From Culex pipiens pallens (Eukaryota; Arthropoda; Insecta; Diptera; Culicidae): DNA of 64,000 bases. Numbering within the stretch: position 1 is the first letter of the stretch; the number at the start of each line of letters is the position of its first letter. The translations under genes and the position numbers were made by a program. The notes under the pieces were generated by a model that worked only from the letters and a program-made list of their open reading frames with translations, had not been told where the DNA came from and made no database searches. Shown piece after piece: positions 1 through 10,004 of this stretch. Where the stretch lies: the NCBI RefSeq assembly GCF_016801865.2, contig NC_068939.1, positions 134,759,116-134,823,115 of the forward strand, written 5' to 3'.

Positions 1-239
1 CTGTTCATCAACAAACATTAACAAAAATTTTAAGGTAACTCGCGCAATTTCCAACATGTCTACTGGCTTTTGTCGTTATGTCACTTTTGTTTTTGTTTTT
101 CGCAAGCAGAAGGGAACTGTCAGTGTTTGAGTTCGATAGCGCGGCCGATTGCTCGCAGGTTGGTGACCTTGCCACTTCACTTCATCAAAACAGTGTCCGA
201 TCGATTGCGGTCTGAATGATACTAAGAGCGGTTCGCAGG
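1..239 (+). promoter_or_regulatory. Upstream region / putative promoter of PNPO
   Basis: This sequence lies directly upstream of the PNPO start codon. An arthropod-type initiator TCAGT occurs at 120-124, about 120 bp before the ATG at 240, in a locally GC-richer stretch. No TATA box was seen at the expected spacing. An in-frame ATG at 216 could add eight residues (MILRAVRR) to the protein. The assignment rests on position and one short motif only. Confidence 0.3.
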
Positions 240-3200
240 ATGTCATCGTCCGTCGATATATCTGGTAAGGGGAAAGACAAGTTTGTCATTTTTTCTACTT
301 TATTCATTGAACGTATTACGCATTGTGTGTGCAGCACTTCGCATCAAGTACAAGGAACCGAAGGACATTTTTCACGAGTCCAGCATCGAGGTGAAGGAAC
401 CGTTCCATCTGTTCCGCAAATGGTTCGACGAGGCCTGCTCGACGCCGGAGATCATCGAACCGAACGCGATGTGCCTGGCAACGGCGACCAGGTTCGGGGG
501 ATTTTGTTTACCAAACTGATAAGGCAATATATCATTTTGATTGCTTGTTGTTATCTTCACAGAGATGCCTTCCCGTCGGCTAGATTTGTACTGTTGAAGG
601 ACATCACCGACCAGGGCTTCACGTTCTTCACCAACTATGAGAGTCGAAAGGCGAAGGAGCTGGTAAGTTTTTTTTTCCAATGAAAAGTTCTTGGAATTTT
701 TGTTGTTGTTTTATTTTCTCCTAGAAACACACAATTTCTATGTACCGTACGTAAGCCGGGGTGACACTGAAAAGTTCAAAATGTTTTTGCAATGTGAAAA
801 AAACAAATTGATTACAAACGCAATAACTTAATGAAAAATTTCGTATAATTTAGACTAAGAAAAATAAAAGATTGGTCTCTGAGTTGCTTAGTTCCGTGAA
901 CCAGAATACACATTAACAATAAAATTCACTCTGGAATTGATGTGAGCAATTCTCTCATATTTAGATCATTCGATTTTTTTGTATTTTTAAACCGGCTGAA
1001 ACTTTTTTGGTGCCTTCGGTATGCCCAAAGAAGCCATTTTGAATCATTAGTTTGTCCATATAATTTTCCATACACATTTGGCAGCTGTCCATACAAAAAT
1101 GATATTTGAAAATTCAAATATCTGTATCTTTTGAAGAAGTTTTTTTACCGATTTGGTGTCTTCGGCAATGTTGTAGGTATGGATATGGACTACACTGAAA
1201 AAAAGATGCACGGTAAAAAAATTGTAATTTTTAATTTAACTTTTTGTCACTTAAACTTGTGCAAAATAACAATATTTTATTTTTTATTTTCTGAAATGTT
1301 TTAGGCAGGGATTGCGAAATTTCGACTTTGTTTGTGATAGCTGACAGAACACTCCAATCGTCTTCACCACGATAACCTGATTTTTACATTTTACTTTCGT
1401 TCGTTTCACACACAAAGGAATGAGTGCTACGCAAAGTCACTCACACAGTCATTGTCTTCTCTCCAGGAAAAAAATCGCTTAGAGAGCGGTCGTTTGACAT
1501 TCTACCGAGATTCCGATCATCTCTCCAATGATAGCAATCATATGATTTCTGTCACCACGCAGCATACACTAGAAAGAGACAAAATCGAGAGAAAGAGAAA
1601 AAGCACGTTGTCTCGTTCGGGCGGCTGCTTGAGTGGTGCTCTATCGAGGTCTATCGAATATCGAGCAGTCCCATTCAGTGCTAGATCCCTTTTCAAGCAT
1701 TGGTTTTAGGAGACATCAAATGCCAACTTTTCAGAAATTTCAAGAACGGGCTAAAAATCGAAATATTGACAGCAAAAAAATTTCAACTTCATTTTTCGAT
1801 GTAAAATCAAATTTGCAATCAAAAAGTACTTAAGTGAAATTTTGATAAAGTGCACCGTTTTCAAGTTAAAACCATTTTCAGGTAACTTTTTTGAAAATAG
1901 TCACAGTTTTTCATTTTTTTAAATAAGTGCACATGTTTGCCCACTTTTGAAAAAAATATTTTTGCAAGGCTGAGAAAATTCTCTATATTTTAATTTTTTT
2001 GAAATTTGTTGATACGACCAAAGATTTAAAAACGGCGGGCGTAATATTGAATGTTTGGCCCTTTTGCAATGTTAGTCTTAATTTTAAGAATGTTGTTTTC
2101 GAAAAGATCGGAAAATTTCACGAATGTTTCATATTATAAAATTGTATCGATATCGACGTTAGAAAATGGTGTATTGTTGGGGTGAGACTTAGAAAACATA
2201 AATTTTCCTATTTTTAAACCTTTTCGTGGCAATATCTCAGCAACTAAGGGTATCAACAAAGTTCAAAAAAGCAAAATAGGGGAAATATACCCATTGTAAT
2301 CACTCTAAGCCGTTCGACCAATTCTCATCACTTTTGCCGTTTTCCGCTATTAAATCAAAATTTTCAGATGTATCAACAATGTAGAGTTGCTTGCTCACTT
2401 TTACTTGAGCTATTTATTACTTTGGAACAGTCAAAAACACTTTAGGAAAGCTCTAATTCATTATCAAAGTGCTGATAGGCCGATAATATAAATAGGCTGA
2501 GAAAGGGCATAGTCAGAGCTGAAAATGTCAGGGGTCCTGACGCGAAAATCGGCGACGCATACACGATTTTTTCAGATCCATTCACTGAACCGCAAAACCG
2601 TGACATAAACAAACCCAACTCAGTCGTGAGTGCCCTAGCTCACTGAGCAGCTGCAATGCGAGGCAGTAGTCGACCAACGCTCATTCGACGTTGCACGCAC
2701 ACACATAAAAAAACAAGTTTTTACACAAAAAGTTTGTATTTATGCGTGGAAATGAATTTTTGAATATAAGTTATGGTTGTTTTAAGTGTTTTGCACAGTC
2801 TAGAACCATTCAATTGTTTAAAAATAGTCAAAATAGTGTTTAGAGATGATTTTACGAGTCAGTCATACGACACGAATTGAGTGAGTGTAGCTCATTTTTT
2901 CACGTCTCTCATTCTCCAGCAGCCGACCGGCACGAGTCAGGCGGCAGTGGTTGAACGGACACAGTAGGCTTATAGTCAGATGCTAGCAGTGAACTGACAT
3001 TTTGGTTTGCTTCTTGTGTACGCTGGGTTGGAAACATTTTGCAGGCCTGGGCATAGTTCCCCTATAGAGAATTTTATTAGCTTTTCAAAAAAAAAAAAAA
3101 CAAAAGTGGGCAAACATGTGCACCAATTTAAAAAAAAATAAAAACTGCGACTATTTTCAAAAAAGTTACAAATGGCTATAATGTGAAAACGGTGCACTTT

Positions 3201-4389
3201 TTCAAAATTTCACTAGAATACTTTTTGATTGCAAATTTTATTTAACATCAAAAAATTAAGTTGAAATTTTTTCGCGGCCAGTATTTCGATTTTTTGAGAA
3301 TAACAGTATTGATTCAAAAATTCATAACTCGGTCAAAGATTTTTTGCTAGTTCTGGAATTTTCTGAAAAGTTGGCAAAGTTGATGCCCCTTAAAACATAT
3401 CAAAAAATTAAAAATAGTTACTTATCAAGTTTTAGTGACAAAAAGTTAAATTAAAAATCAACAATTTTTTTTACCGTGTATCATTTTTTTCAGTGTAGTC
3501 TTCATTCATACCTACAACAGCACTTTTCCACTCTTGCACTTAAAAAAAACCAGATGGCAGCACGATGTAACGCCACGTCCTTATGTAATAATGCCTAATT
3601 TAGGGTAAAAATGTATTACAATGCTAGAAAGAAGCGATGTTTACGAAAAATGAGTTATTTTCTAATAAAACCGAATGATGAAACAATCATTTAAGGTGGT
3701 AGATGGTGTCTTTCACTTTTGGGGCAATGATTGTCAATGATGGTTTTGAATTCAGGGCCCAGAAACAGTAAATTGAAATGAAAATATAATCACTATAGGT
3801 AAAATGCTTCTACAAACAACACAAAGAAAACCATTTTTTGATTGAAACATTCTGAATCAAGATTAAAATGGCTACTTTGGGCAATACAAACATTAAAATT
3901 TAAAGAAAAAGCACGATTTCGTAGAGAATTGCTCGTAAGTAATAAACATGTTTCCTATTATTTCAGGCGGAAAATCCGAACGTGGCCCTGGCCTTCTACT
4001 GGCTTCCGCTGAGACGGTCCGTCCGCATCGAAGGAACGGCGGAGCGCATTCCGGGCGCGGAATCGGCCGCGTACTTCCACCAGCGGCCCCGGGCAAGCCA
4101 GATCGGTGCCTTGGCCAGCCCGCAGAGCCGTCCGATTCCGAGCAGGGACTTTTTGGACCAAAAAGAGCGCGCCATCAAGGAGGAGCTCGGCCCGGACGGG
4201 GAAGTTCCGCTGCCAAACTGGGGCGGCTACCTGGTCCGACCGGTGGCCGTCGAATTCTGGCAGGGTCAAACGAATCGCCTCCACGACCGGATTCGGTTCC
4301 GCAAGCCAGCCGGCCCCGAGGAAGCAGTTGACGGCGAGGTGTTGCATCAGGGCGAGAACGGATGGGTCTACGAGCGGTTGGCACCGTAG
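240..4389 (+). CDS. PNPO: Pyridoxamine/pyridoxine 5'-phosphate oxidase, complete, 4 exons
   Basis: Exons are 240-264, 335-491, 563-662 and 3967-4389; all introns are GT-AG and the phases join exactly, giving 234 residues (242 if the in-frame ATG at 216 is used). The family is a homodimeric FMN enzyme that oxidises pyridoxamine- or pyridoxine-phosphate to pyridoxal 5'-phosphate, the last step of vitamin B6 salvage, in the cytosol. Supporting motifs are RFVLLKDIT, FFTNYESRKAKEL (FMN and phosphate-binding region), FYWLPLRRSVRIEG, YFHQRPRASQIGALAS, and the C-terminal signature VEFWQGQTNRLHDRIRFR ending in WVYERLAP, the usual PNPO terminus. Length is normal for eukaryotic PNPO. Exon 2 uses an unusual donor, GTTCGG. 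Introns 1 and 2 are about 70 bp, whereas intron 3 is 3.3 kb and almost wholly filled by nested transposable elements. Identification is firm; only the choice between the two start codons is open. Confidence 0.95.
1306..1702. mobile_element. hAT-like MITE (397 bp), 8-bp TSD
   Basis: It is flanked by the 8-bp direct repeat GTTTTAGG (1298-1305 and 1703-1710). Removing the insert and one copy restores the FB-A consensus seen at 23091-23110. The termini begin CAGGGATTGC and, from the other end, CAATGCTTG, matching only partly, so terminal inverted-repeat support is weaker than for the other hAT-like insertions here. No ORF of note. Confidence 0.5.
2279..3062. mobile_element. TA-flanked MITE of the GGGGAAATATACCC family (interrupted)
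   Basis: The terminal inverted repeats are GGGGAAATATACCC on the left and the inverse of GGGCATAGTTCCCC on the right, flanked by TA at 2277-2278 and 3063-3064. Excision leaves the FB-A sequence GCAAAATATAGAGAATT intact, which proves insertion. The element is split by the hAT at 2514-3049. Related copies are 25198-25437 (intact, 240 bp) and, by termini, 39959-40826. The TA target suggests a Tc1/mariner-type mobiliser (inference). Confidence 0.75.
2514..3049. mobile_element. hAT-like MITE (536 bp) nested in the TA-MITE
   Basis: The 8-bp TSD GGCATAGT is at 2506-2513 and 3050-3057. Termini are CAGAGCTGAAAATGT and, from the right end, CAGGCCTGCAAAATGT. Comparison with the empty site in the MITE at 25198-25437 confirms the boundaries. 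A shorter inverted relative with its own 8-bp TSD lies at 10517-10958. This is the innermost of three insertion layers inside PNPO intron 3. Confidence 0.8.
3523..3860. repeat. Relic insertion in the FB-A right arm
   Basis: The first ~70 bp (3523-3592) are an inverted, diverged copy of the repeat at 17388-17580 and 18178-18365, including the stretch reading CATCGTGCTGCC on the opposite strand. The remainder is AT-rich, without recognised features, up to where the FB-A arm resumes near 3866. Confidence 0.4.
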
Positions 4390-4737
4390 AAATGGTGTTG
4401 TTTTTGGTTAAATCTCAACGGCACGTGCTTCCAATTGATTTGTTGTAATCATAAATGAGTTTGAAGGTATTTGTTAAATTAGAATAAGACTATTTGGTGA
4501 GCATTTAACAAAAGCGTTTTATTGGACTATGACCGAAATCGTTAAAAGAGTGGTGTTATGATATTCTTCGTAAGTCAAAAGTTGCCGTTTTTTGTCCCCT
4601 TTAACGTAGTCATCAACATATCCGAAAATGAGATTTCTCGAAAGTTGATATGTTGCGCAATACATTTTTTCTGTGAAAAGTAAAATTTATGGAAGGGGTT
4701 ATAATGTTGTACTATTTATAAAAGTTTTAATCAATGG
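4390..4737. other. PNPO 3' flank, no gene seen
   Basis: AT-rich sequence after the PNPO stop, presumably containing the 3' UTR. I see no perfect AATAAA close to the stop codon. Nothing else is recognised. Confidence 0.4.
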
Positions 4738-6238
4738 GTAATTCTCATACCAACTCATACGAAATCGGGAAAAGTTGCCCCGACCCCTCTTCGATTTGCG
4801 TGAAACTCTGTCCCAAGGGGTAAATTTTATCCCTGATCACGAATCCGAGGTCCGTTTTTTGATACCTCGTGACGGAGGGGCGGTACGACCCCTTCAATTT
4901 TTGAACATGCGAAAAAAGAGGTGTTTTTCAATAATTTGCAGCCTGAAACGGTGATGAGATAGAAATTTGGTGTCAAAGGGATTGTTTTCGACCTCGGTCA
5001 AAAATCACCAAACAACACCATCAGATCAGACAATGGATATTTCTCCAGAGGACGACGACGACAACGAAACAGCAAAAACGGTGAAACCCAAGAGAAGATC
5101 GCGAAGAAAAAAACCCTGGGATCCTCACTGGAATCATCTATATGACGACTGGTAGAAGATCGCGCGATTAATTCATCTGTTTGATTTTTTCACGACTAAT
5201 AATCCGTTTTTTGATATCTCGTGACAGAGGGGCGGTACGACCCCTTCCATTTTTGAACATGCGAAAAAAAGAGGTGTTTTTCAATAATTTGCAGCCTGAA
5301 ACGGTGATGAGATAGAAATTTGGTGTCAAAGGGACTTTTATGTAAAATTAGACGCCCGATTTGAGGGCGTACTCAGAATTCCGAAAAAACGTATTTTTCA
5401 TCGAAAAAAACACTAAAAAAGTTTCAAAAATTCTCCCATTTTCCGTAACTCGACTGTAAAAAATTTTGGAACATGTCATTTTATGGGAAATTTAATGTAC
5501 TTTCGAAACTACATTGACGCAGAAGGGTCATTTTTGATTTAAACATAATTTTTCATTTTAAAATTTCGTGTTTTTTCTAACTTTGCAGGGTTATTTTTTA
5601 GAGTGTAACAATGTTCTACAAAGTTGTAGAGCAGACAATTACAAAAATTTTGATATATAGACATAAGGGGTTTGCTTATAAACATCACGAGTTATCGCGA
5701 TTTTACGAAAAAAAAGTTTTGAAAATGTTACTTTTTGCGTTTCTCTTTGTTTCGTCGTCCGTGTCTGTCGTGGGTGACCATGAACGGCCATGATCAACGA
5801 CGACCAATTTTTTCAAAACTTTGTAGAACATTGTTACACTCTAAAAAATAACCCTGCAAAGTTAGAAAAAACACGAAATTTCAAAATGAAAATTTTTGTT
5901 CTAAATGAAAAAATGACCCTTCTGGGTCAATGTAGATTCGAAAAATATATTAAATTTCCCATAAAATGACATGTTCCAAAAAAATTTACAGTCGAGTAAC
6001 GGAAAATGGGAGTATTTTTAAAACTTTTTTAGTGTTTTTTTCATTGAAAAATACGTTTTTTCGGAATTCTGAGTACGCCCTCAAATCGGGCGTCTAATTT
6101 TACATAAAAGTCCCTTTGACACCAAATTTCTATCTCATCACCGTTTCAGGCTGCAAATTATTGAAAAACACCTCTTTTTTTCGCATGTTCAAAAATGGAA
6201 GGGGTCGTACCGCCCCTCTGTCACGAGATATCAAAAAA
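4738..6238. mobile_element. FB-B foldback element carrying a captured retro-ORF fragment
   Basis: The left arm begins around the TTGCCCCGACCCCTCTTCG motif. The main inverted repeat is 5205-5720 against 5815-6238: the CTCGTGACAGAGGGGCGGTA segment at 5219 reappears inverted near 6210. A ~134-bp arm segment (4849-4982) is repeated directly after the insert at 5198. Between the two repeats sits the C-terminal part of the ORF found at 8186-9136. Other FB-B copies are at 12425-13610, 13710-14010 and 56175-58420. The element is non-autonomous as far as can be seen. Confidence 0.65.
4989..5203 (+). pseudogene. Captured 3' end of the zinc-knuckle ORF
   Basis: The frame encodes the last ~55 residues of the 316-residue protein at 8186-9136, including SVKNHQTTPSDQTMDISPE and the basic tail KPKRRSRRKK ending in HWNHLYDDW and a stop at 5153-5155. 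I count one amino-acid difference. About 45 bp of the same 3' flank follow, ending at AATCCGTTTT, where the short string TCCGTTTT is shared with FB-B. This microhomology suggests template switching or end-joining rather than a clean insertion. Confidence 0.7.
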
Positions 6239-6620
6239 AACGTTACTTAATCCACCTTTAGGTGGTTGGTGCCTTCCTCTCAAATATAGAGTGATTACAA
6301 CCCCCCTAAAGTGTCCACATGGTTTATGGATCGCCCCTAACGTGATCGCAGCACCAAAGAAGGTCCTAATAAAAATAAGAAGTTTTTAAGCGTGTTTTAA
6401 ACCGTTGTACATAAAAATTGACATAGAGCTTTAGGACCCTATTGTTGATATTATTGTTCACAACGATAAAGTTTATTGCGCTCTGCACACAAATTTCTCA
6501 TCACTAATTTTATTTAATGTGTGATTATTTTTCTCTTTATTACTGAAAAACCGTCTAACGCTATTTTACTCATTTTATTACGTAACACGCGTAACTCAAT
6601 AGTCACCCAATAATGGGTAA
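6239..6620. other. AT-rich spacer, no gene seen
   Basis: No coding frame is recognised. A short stretch around 6400-6440 (GTTGTACATAAAAATTGACA) also occurs near 31235, so part of it is repetitive. Otherwise nothing is seen. Confidence 0.3.
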
Positions 6621-6628
6621 GAATAGGT

Positions 6629-7294
6629 ATGAATCAAAGAAATGATGTTTTGTTTTACAGTGTAAAAAATGCGATCCACAATGTTCCATCAGGAACGGGC
6701 GGAAAGGGAACACAATCCAAACTGTTTTGTTGTCAGGTGTCATTCAACATAATTATGTTTGTGCGCATGAACGAGGAAAATTTAAGGCTGGCCATTCTAG
6801 AAGTCAACGGTGAGCAATACATAGTAAATATTATGAATGATAATTATTATTTTAATGAATTTCAGCTCTACCAATATTCAGCGAACCAGTCAAGAACCAC
6901 CGATGCTGGTCAATTCACCGGCAGAATATATAAAAAAGTGCCGTGAAGGGCGGATGAGTCCGCCAAGCCACAGGAGCGGATGTTTGACATTGCTGAGCCC
7001 AGAAGCTGCAGTGAAACGTCAGCGGCGTCTTGTACCCAAACCGGCAACGGCAGCCGGAAAATGGCATCGATCAGCAGAAGCTGCTGCTTAAACTTCAGCC
7101 TGTCGCCATCCGGAACTACATCCATCGCCGGAACGACATCCGTATGGCTGGATTACCTAAAAGCGCTGCAGGAGGTGGCCTGCGAGGAACCGACGACGGC
7201 TATGTTGAAAATGGCCCAGTTGGTGCACTTTTTGTACGAGAATGATAGGAGAAACCGGAAGAGGACATTTGTAATTGTAGGAATGAATGAATAA
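6629..7294 (+). pseudogene. Frameshifted gene-like relic, unknown family
   Basis: Composition here is more GC-rich and codon-like than the flanks, but no single frame stays open. Plausible peptide stretches switch frame: AAVKRQRRLVPKPATAAGKW, then LLLKLQPVAIRNYIHRRND, then YLKALQEVACEEPTTAMLKM and FLYENDRRNRKR. Stitching gives a basic, helical protein resembling no family I can name. A polyadenylation hexamer AATAAA follows at 7324-7329. It could be a decayed single-copy gene, a captured exon set, or a live gene with unseen introns. The pattern favours a pseudogene. Confidence 0.35.
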
Positions 7295-7379
7295 TAAGAT
7301 GTTGAGAAAAAAATCTTCATTGAAATAAAGTTGAACAATGTAAATTGGAAAAAAACTGTTTTACTGTGTGGCTTATTGG

Positions 7380-8185
7380 CGTATTACTATCGATAGGGTT
7401 ATCAGATCTTCAATCTAGAAAGGTCTTTCAATTATCCAACTAACGCTTGTTCGGACGAATGATCCGGACATCATTTTCATCAAAATATCAGAGATCTGGC
7501 CTCCAAGAAGTGTATACACAACACTAAAGTGCTCATAACTTTTGATAGGGTTATCAGATCACTGACGTTTTAGGCTCATTTGAAAGGCCTTTCAGTTATC
7601 TAACTAATGATGGATCACATGTTGGACCCGGACACTATTTTCATCGTAATATCTGAGATCCGGCCATAAAAGTGCATAAATAACACTTAAGTGCTAATAA
7701 CTTTTGATATGGTTATCAGATCTTCAATGTTTTAGGCTCATTTTAAAGGTCTTTCAAATACCTTTCTAAAAATATATAGCATGACCAGTTTTCTTACAAA
7801 AACCACCCTTTTTACAATCTTCTGAACTTTAACTAAAATCGTTTTTTTAGCATAACTTTTGAAGTACTTAACTAAACTTAATGATATTCAAAAAAGACTC
7901 AGGGGACCTGGAAACGGATCTAACGACACAGATCCGGACAAAATCGGTTAAGCCAGTTCCGAGAAAAGTGAGTGAGAAAAAAAATTCTACGTCCATCCAC
8001 ACGCACAGACATTTGCTCAGAATTTGATTCTGAGTCGATATGTATACGTGAAGGTGGGTCTACGAGGCCTATTTAAGAAGTTCGTTTTTCGAGTGATTTT
8101 ATAGCCTTTCCTCAGTAAGGTGAGGAAGGCAAAACGGATTATTAGTCGTGAAAAAATCAAACAGATGAATTGATCGCGCGATCTT
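7380..8185 (-). repeat. 3' region of the retro-like element with imperfect tandem repeats
   Basis: Three imperfect repeats of about 160 bp (near 7390, 7540 and 7700), each with GGTTATCAGATC followed by a TTTAGGCTCATT-type block, lie downstream of the minus-strand ORF. Near 8091-8117 a hairpin forms from GCCTTTCCTCA and TGAGGAAGGC around a short loop, which may be a 3'-end recognition structure of the element (inference). Confidence 0.45.
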
Positions 8186-9136
8186 CTACCAGTCGTCATA
8201 TAGATGATTCCAGTGAGGATCCCAGGGTTTTTTTCTTCGCGATCTTCTCTTGGGTTTCACCGTTTTTGCTGTTTCGTTGTCGTCGTCCTCCTCTGGAGAA
8301 ATATCCATTGTCTGATCTGATGGTGTTGTTTGGTGGTTTTTGACCGAGGTCGATGGCAAGAATGTTGTTGTTGTTGTTGGTGGTGCTATTTCAGGCAGTG
8401 TTATTTCTGGAGCTATTCCTTTTTCTATTGCTGTTGCTAATGGTGTTGATGCTGGTGGTGATAATGCTGTTAGTGTTGGTGCTAGTAGTTGTGCTGCTGG
8501 TTGTGTTGTTGCTGTTGTTGTTGGGGTTAACGCTAAATTTTCGTCACACTTCTTCCCGTGGTGAAGTGGTTTCGCACAATGGCGGCAAGTTTTAACTTGC
8601 TGGTTGTACAAAATGTAGCCAACTTTTTCCTCTACCTTTATAAAAGAAGGAATTGGCTTCTCCAGAACCATCCGGACAACTCGCACTCCATTCGGAATGC
8701 CTGGAAAATATTCTCGCCAGACTTCTCTCCGAATGAAGTTGACTTCCCCGTAGGCCTCGAGATGGGTGGCGATTATTTCGTTCGGCATGTGCGGCGGCAA
8801 ATCGTGGACGCGGACTTGGATGGAATTGTCCTCCAGGAAAATAGGTATCCGGAACAATTTGCCTCTGCATCCTACCTTGTGTTTGAGGTTATGGCGTTCG
8901 GCTAGGTCCGAAGCTTCCTCCGGCGATCCCAGCTCGATGATGACGTGGTTTCGGGAACTGTTGAGTTGTAGATTTTTAACTCGTTTCAAATCCAGTTGAA
9001 GGTCGTTGGAGATGAACTTTGAAACGGATTCGATGTCCGGTCTTACCGGCAAGACGTTATAGTCGATTACGACCGCGTTCCGGTGATATTTCGACATTTC
9101 GAACGGCACGGCCCCGTCAGGGGAGAAAAAGAACAA
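8186..9136 (-). CDS. Gag/ORF1-like nucleic-acid-binding protein with CCHC zinc knuckle, 316 aa
   Basis: This is an intact single-exon reading frame on the minus strand. Residues ~106-180 have an RRM-like pattern (IQVRVHDLPPHMPNEIIATH onward). A perfect CCHC knuckle C-x2-C-x4-H-x4-C follows at C184, C187, H192 and C197. Then comes a Thr/Pro/Ala-rich linker (~205-275), an acidic patch, and a very basic C-terminus. This order is typical of the first ORF of non-LTR retrotransposons, whose product binds the element RNA. No reverse transcriptase follows within the window, so this is an orphan ORF1, a truncated element, or a non-autonomous derivative. Its C-terminal 55 codons are copied at 4989-5155. 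Initiation at 9134-9136 is an assumption. Confidence 0.65.
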   Translation of the reverse strand: MFFFSPDGAVPFEMSKYHRNAVVIDYNVLPVRPDIESVSKFISNDLQLDLKRVKNLQLNSSRNHVIIELGSPEEASDLAERHNLKHKVGCRGKLFRIPIFLEDNSIQVRVHDLPPHMPNEIIATHLEAYGEVNFIRREVWREYFPGIPNGVRVVRMVLEKPIPSFIKVEEKVGYILYNQQVKTCRHCAKPLHHGKKCDENLALTPTTTATTQPAAQLLAPTLTALSPPASTPLATAIEKGIAPEITLPEIAPPTTTTTFLPSTSVKNHQTTPSDQTMDISPEEDDDNETAKTVKPKRRSRRKKPWDPHWNHLYDDW

Positions 9137-9208
9137 AGGAGATCAGCACAGGCTAGTGTTTACGTCCGACCGCTGCAAGAGCAAGCTGTCGTCTAACCTC
9201 AATACCTA

Positions 9209-9853
9209 CAGTCATCCAACATATTCGGAACACCCACAAATTCGGAACACTTTTGTGATAATTTGTCAATAGCATGCCAAATGCATCTTTTCTGTCGACC
9301 CTACTATTTTTAGGACCTTTATTTGGACATTCTCTTGCTATTTCACTGGTAAAAGTAGTACTTTTTGAACAAAAAACTTCATTTCAAGACTATTTTATCC
9401 AGAGCAGCAAATCACTCCCTCCAAATTGCCTGTTTCATAATTGTGGGATGTTATTGTGCCTCCCACAATTGTGGAACACCTGAATTTAACTGATATTTTC
9501 ACAAAAAATAATATTAAGACCATTCATAAAACATAACTAAGCTTGAATTTCGTTGGTTTCAGTGCGTGAAGTCATTATTTTGTAAAACTTATGTTTTCAT
9601 GGAGAGAACCAAAATTTGTTTACATCCGTAAGAAAAAAGTCTTCCGTTTTTGTGGATTTCAAGGGTCAAAGTTTTTCTTCAAAAACTTGATATAAAAATT
9701 TAAATTAGCAGTTGTTCGGTACAGCATTCGAAAGATCCCAAGATAAGCTTTCAAATGAAGGTAAAAGCGAATCATTAAGTTTAATTATCGATTGGCTATG
9801 ATTTTTTGAACATTGGCCAATCTGTAAACTGTTCCGAATTTGAGGGATGACTG
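9209..9853. mobile_element. TA-flanked MITE, CAGTCATCC family, copy 1 (645 bp)
   Basis: The termini CAGTCATCCAACATATTCGG and, inverted from the right, CAGTCATCCCTCAAATTCGG are flanked by TA dinucleotides (9207-9208, 9854-9855). Copy 2 at 32845-33742 aligns over the whole length and carries an additional SINE. TA target and TIR form suggest Tc1/mariner mobilisation. A short open frame near 9274 is conserved in both copies but looks non-functional. Confidence 0.8.
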
Positions 9854-10004
9854 TACAACTTTGCCATTCTTCCTTTTTCAAGATACAGACTTTTGAATTT
9901 TTGAATACCCGAGTGAACGAGGATGATATGGTGATTATATAGAATCTTATTTTTTTTATTTGAAGATAATAATCATTTACTCTGAAAAATTACAAATGAT
10001 AACA

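Larger units (their letters stand above)
944..3934 (+). mobile_element. FB-A foldback element filling PNPO intron 3
   Basis: The left terminus GAGCAATTCTCT is at 944 and its inverted partner ends at 3934. Between them are the two long arms of the FB-A family, which recurs at 22718-26935, 44475-45835 and 56786-57712. The copy is interrupted by a hAT-like element (1306-1702), a TA-flanked MITE (2279-3062, itself split by another hAT) and a relic at about 3523-3860. It covers nearly all of the 663-3966 intron and stops 32 bp before the splice acceptor. No coding capacity was recognised. The family name is mine; the long-arm foldback structure is seen directly. Confidence 0.7.

Noticed and set aside
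3948..4411. Alternative frames over PNPO exon 4
   Set aside because: Only the frame at 3967-4389 gives the PNPO signature and joins the upstream exons in phase.
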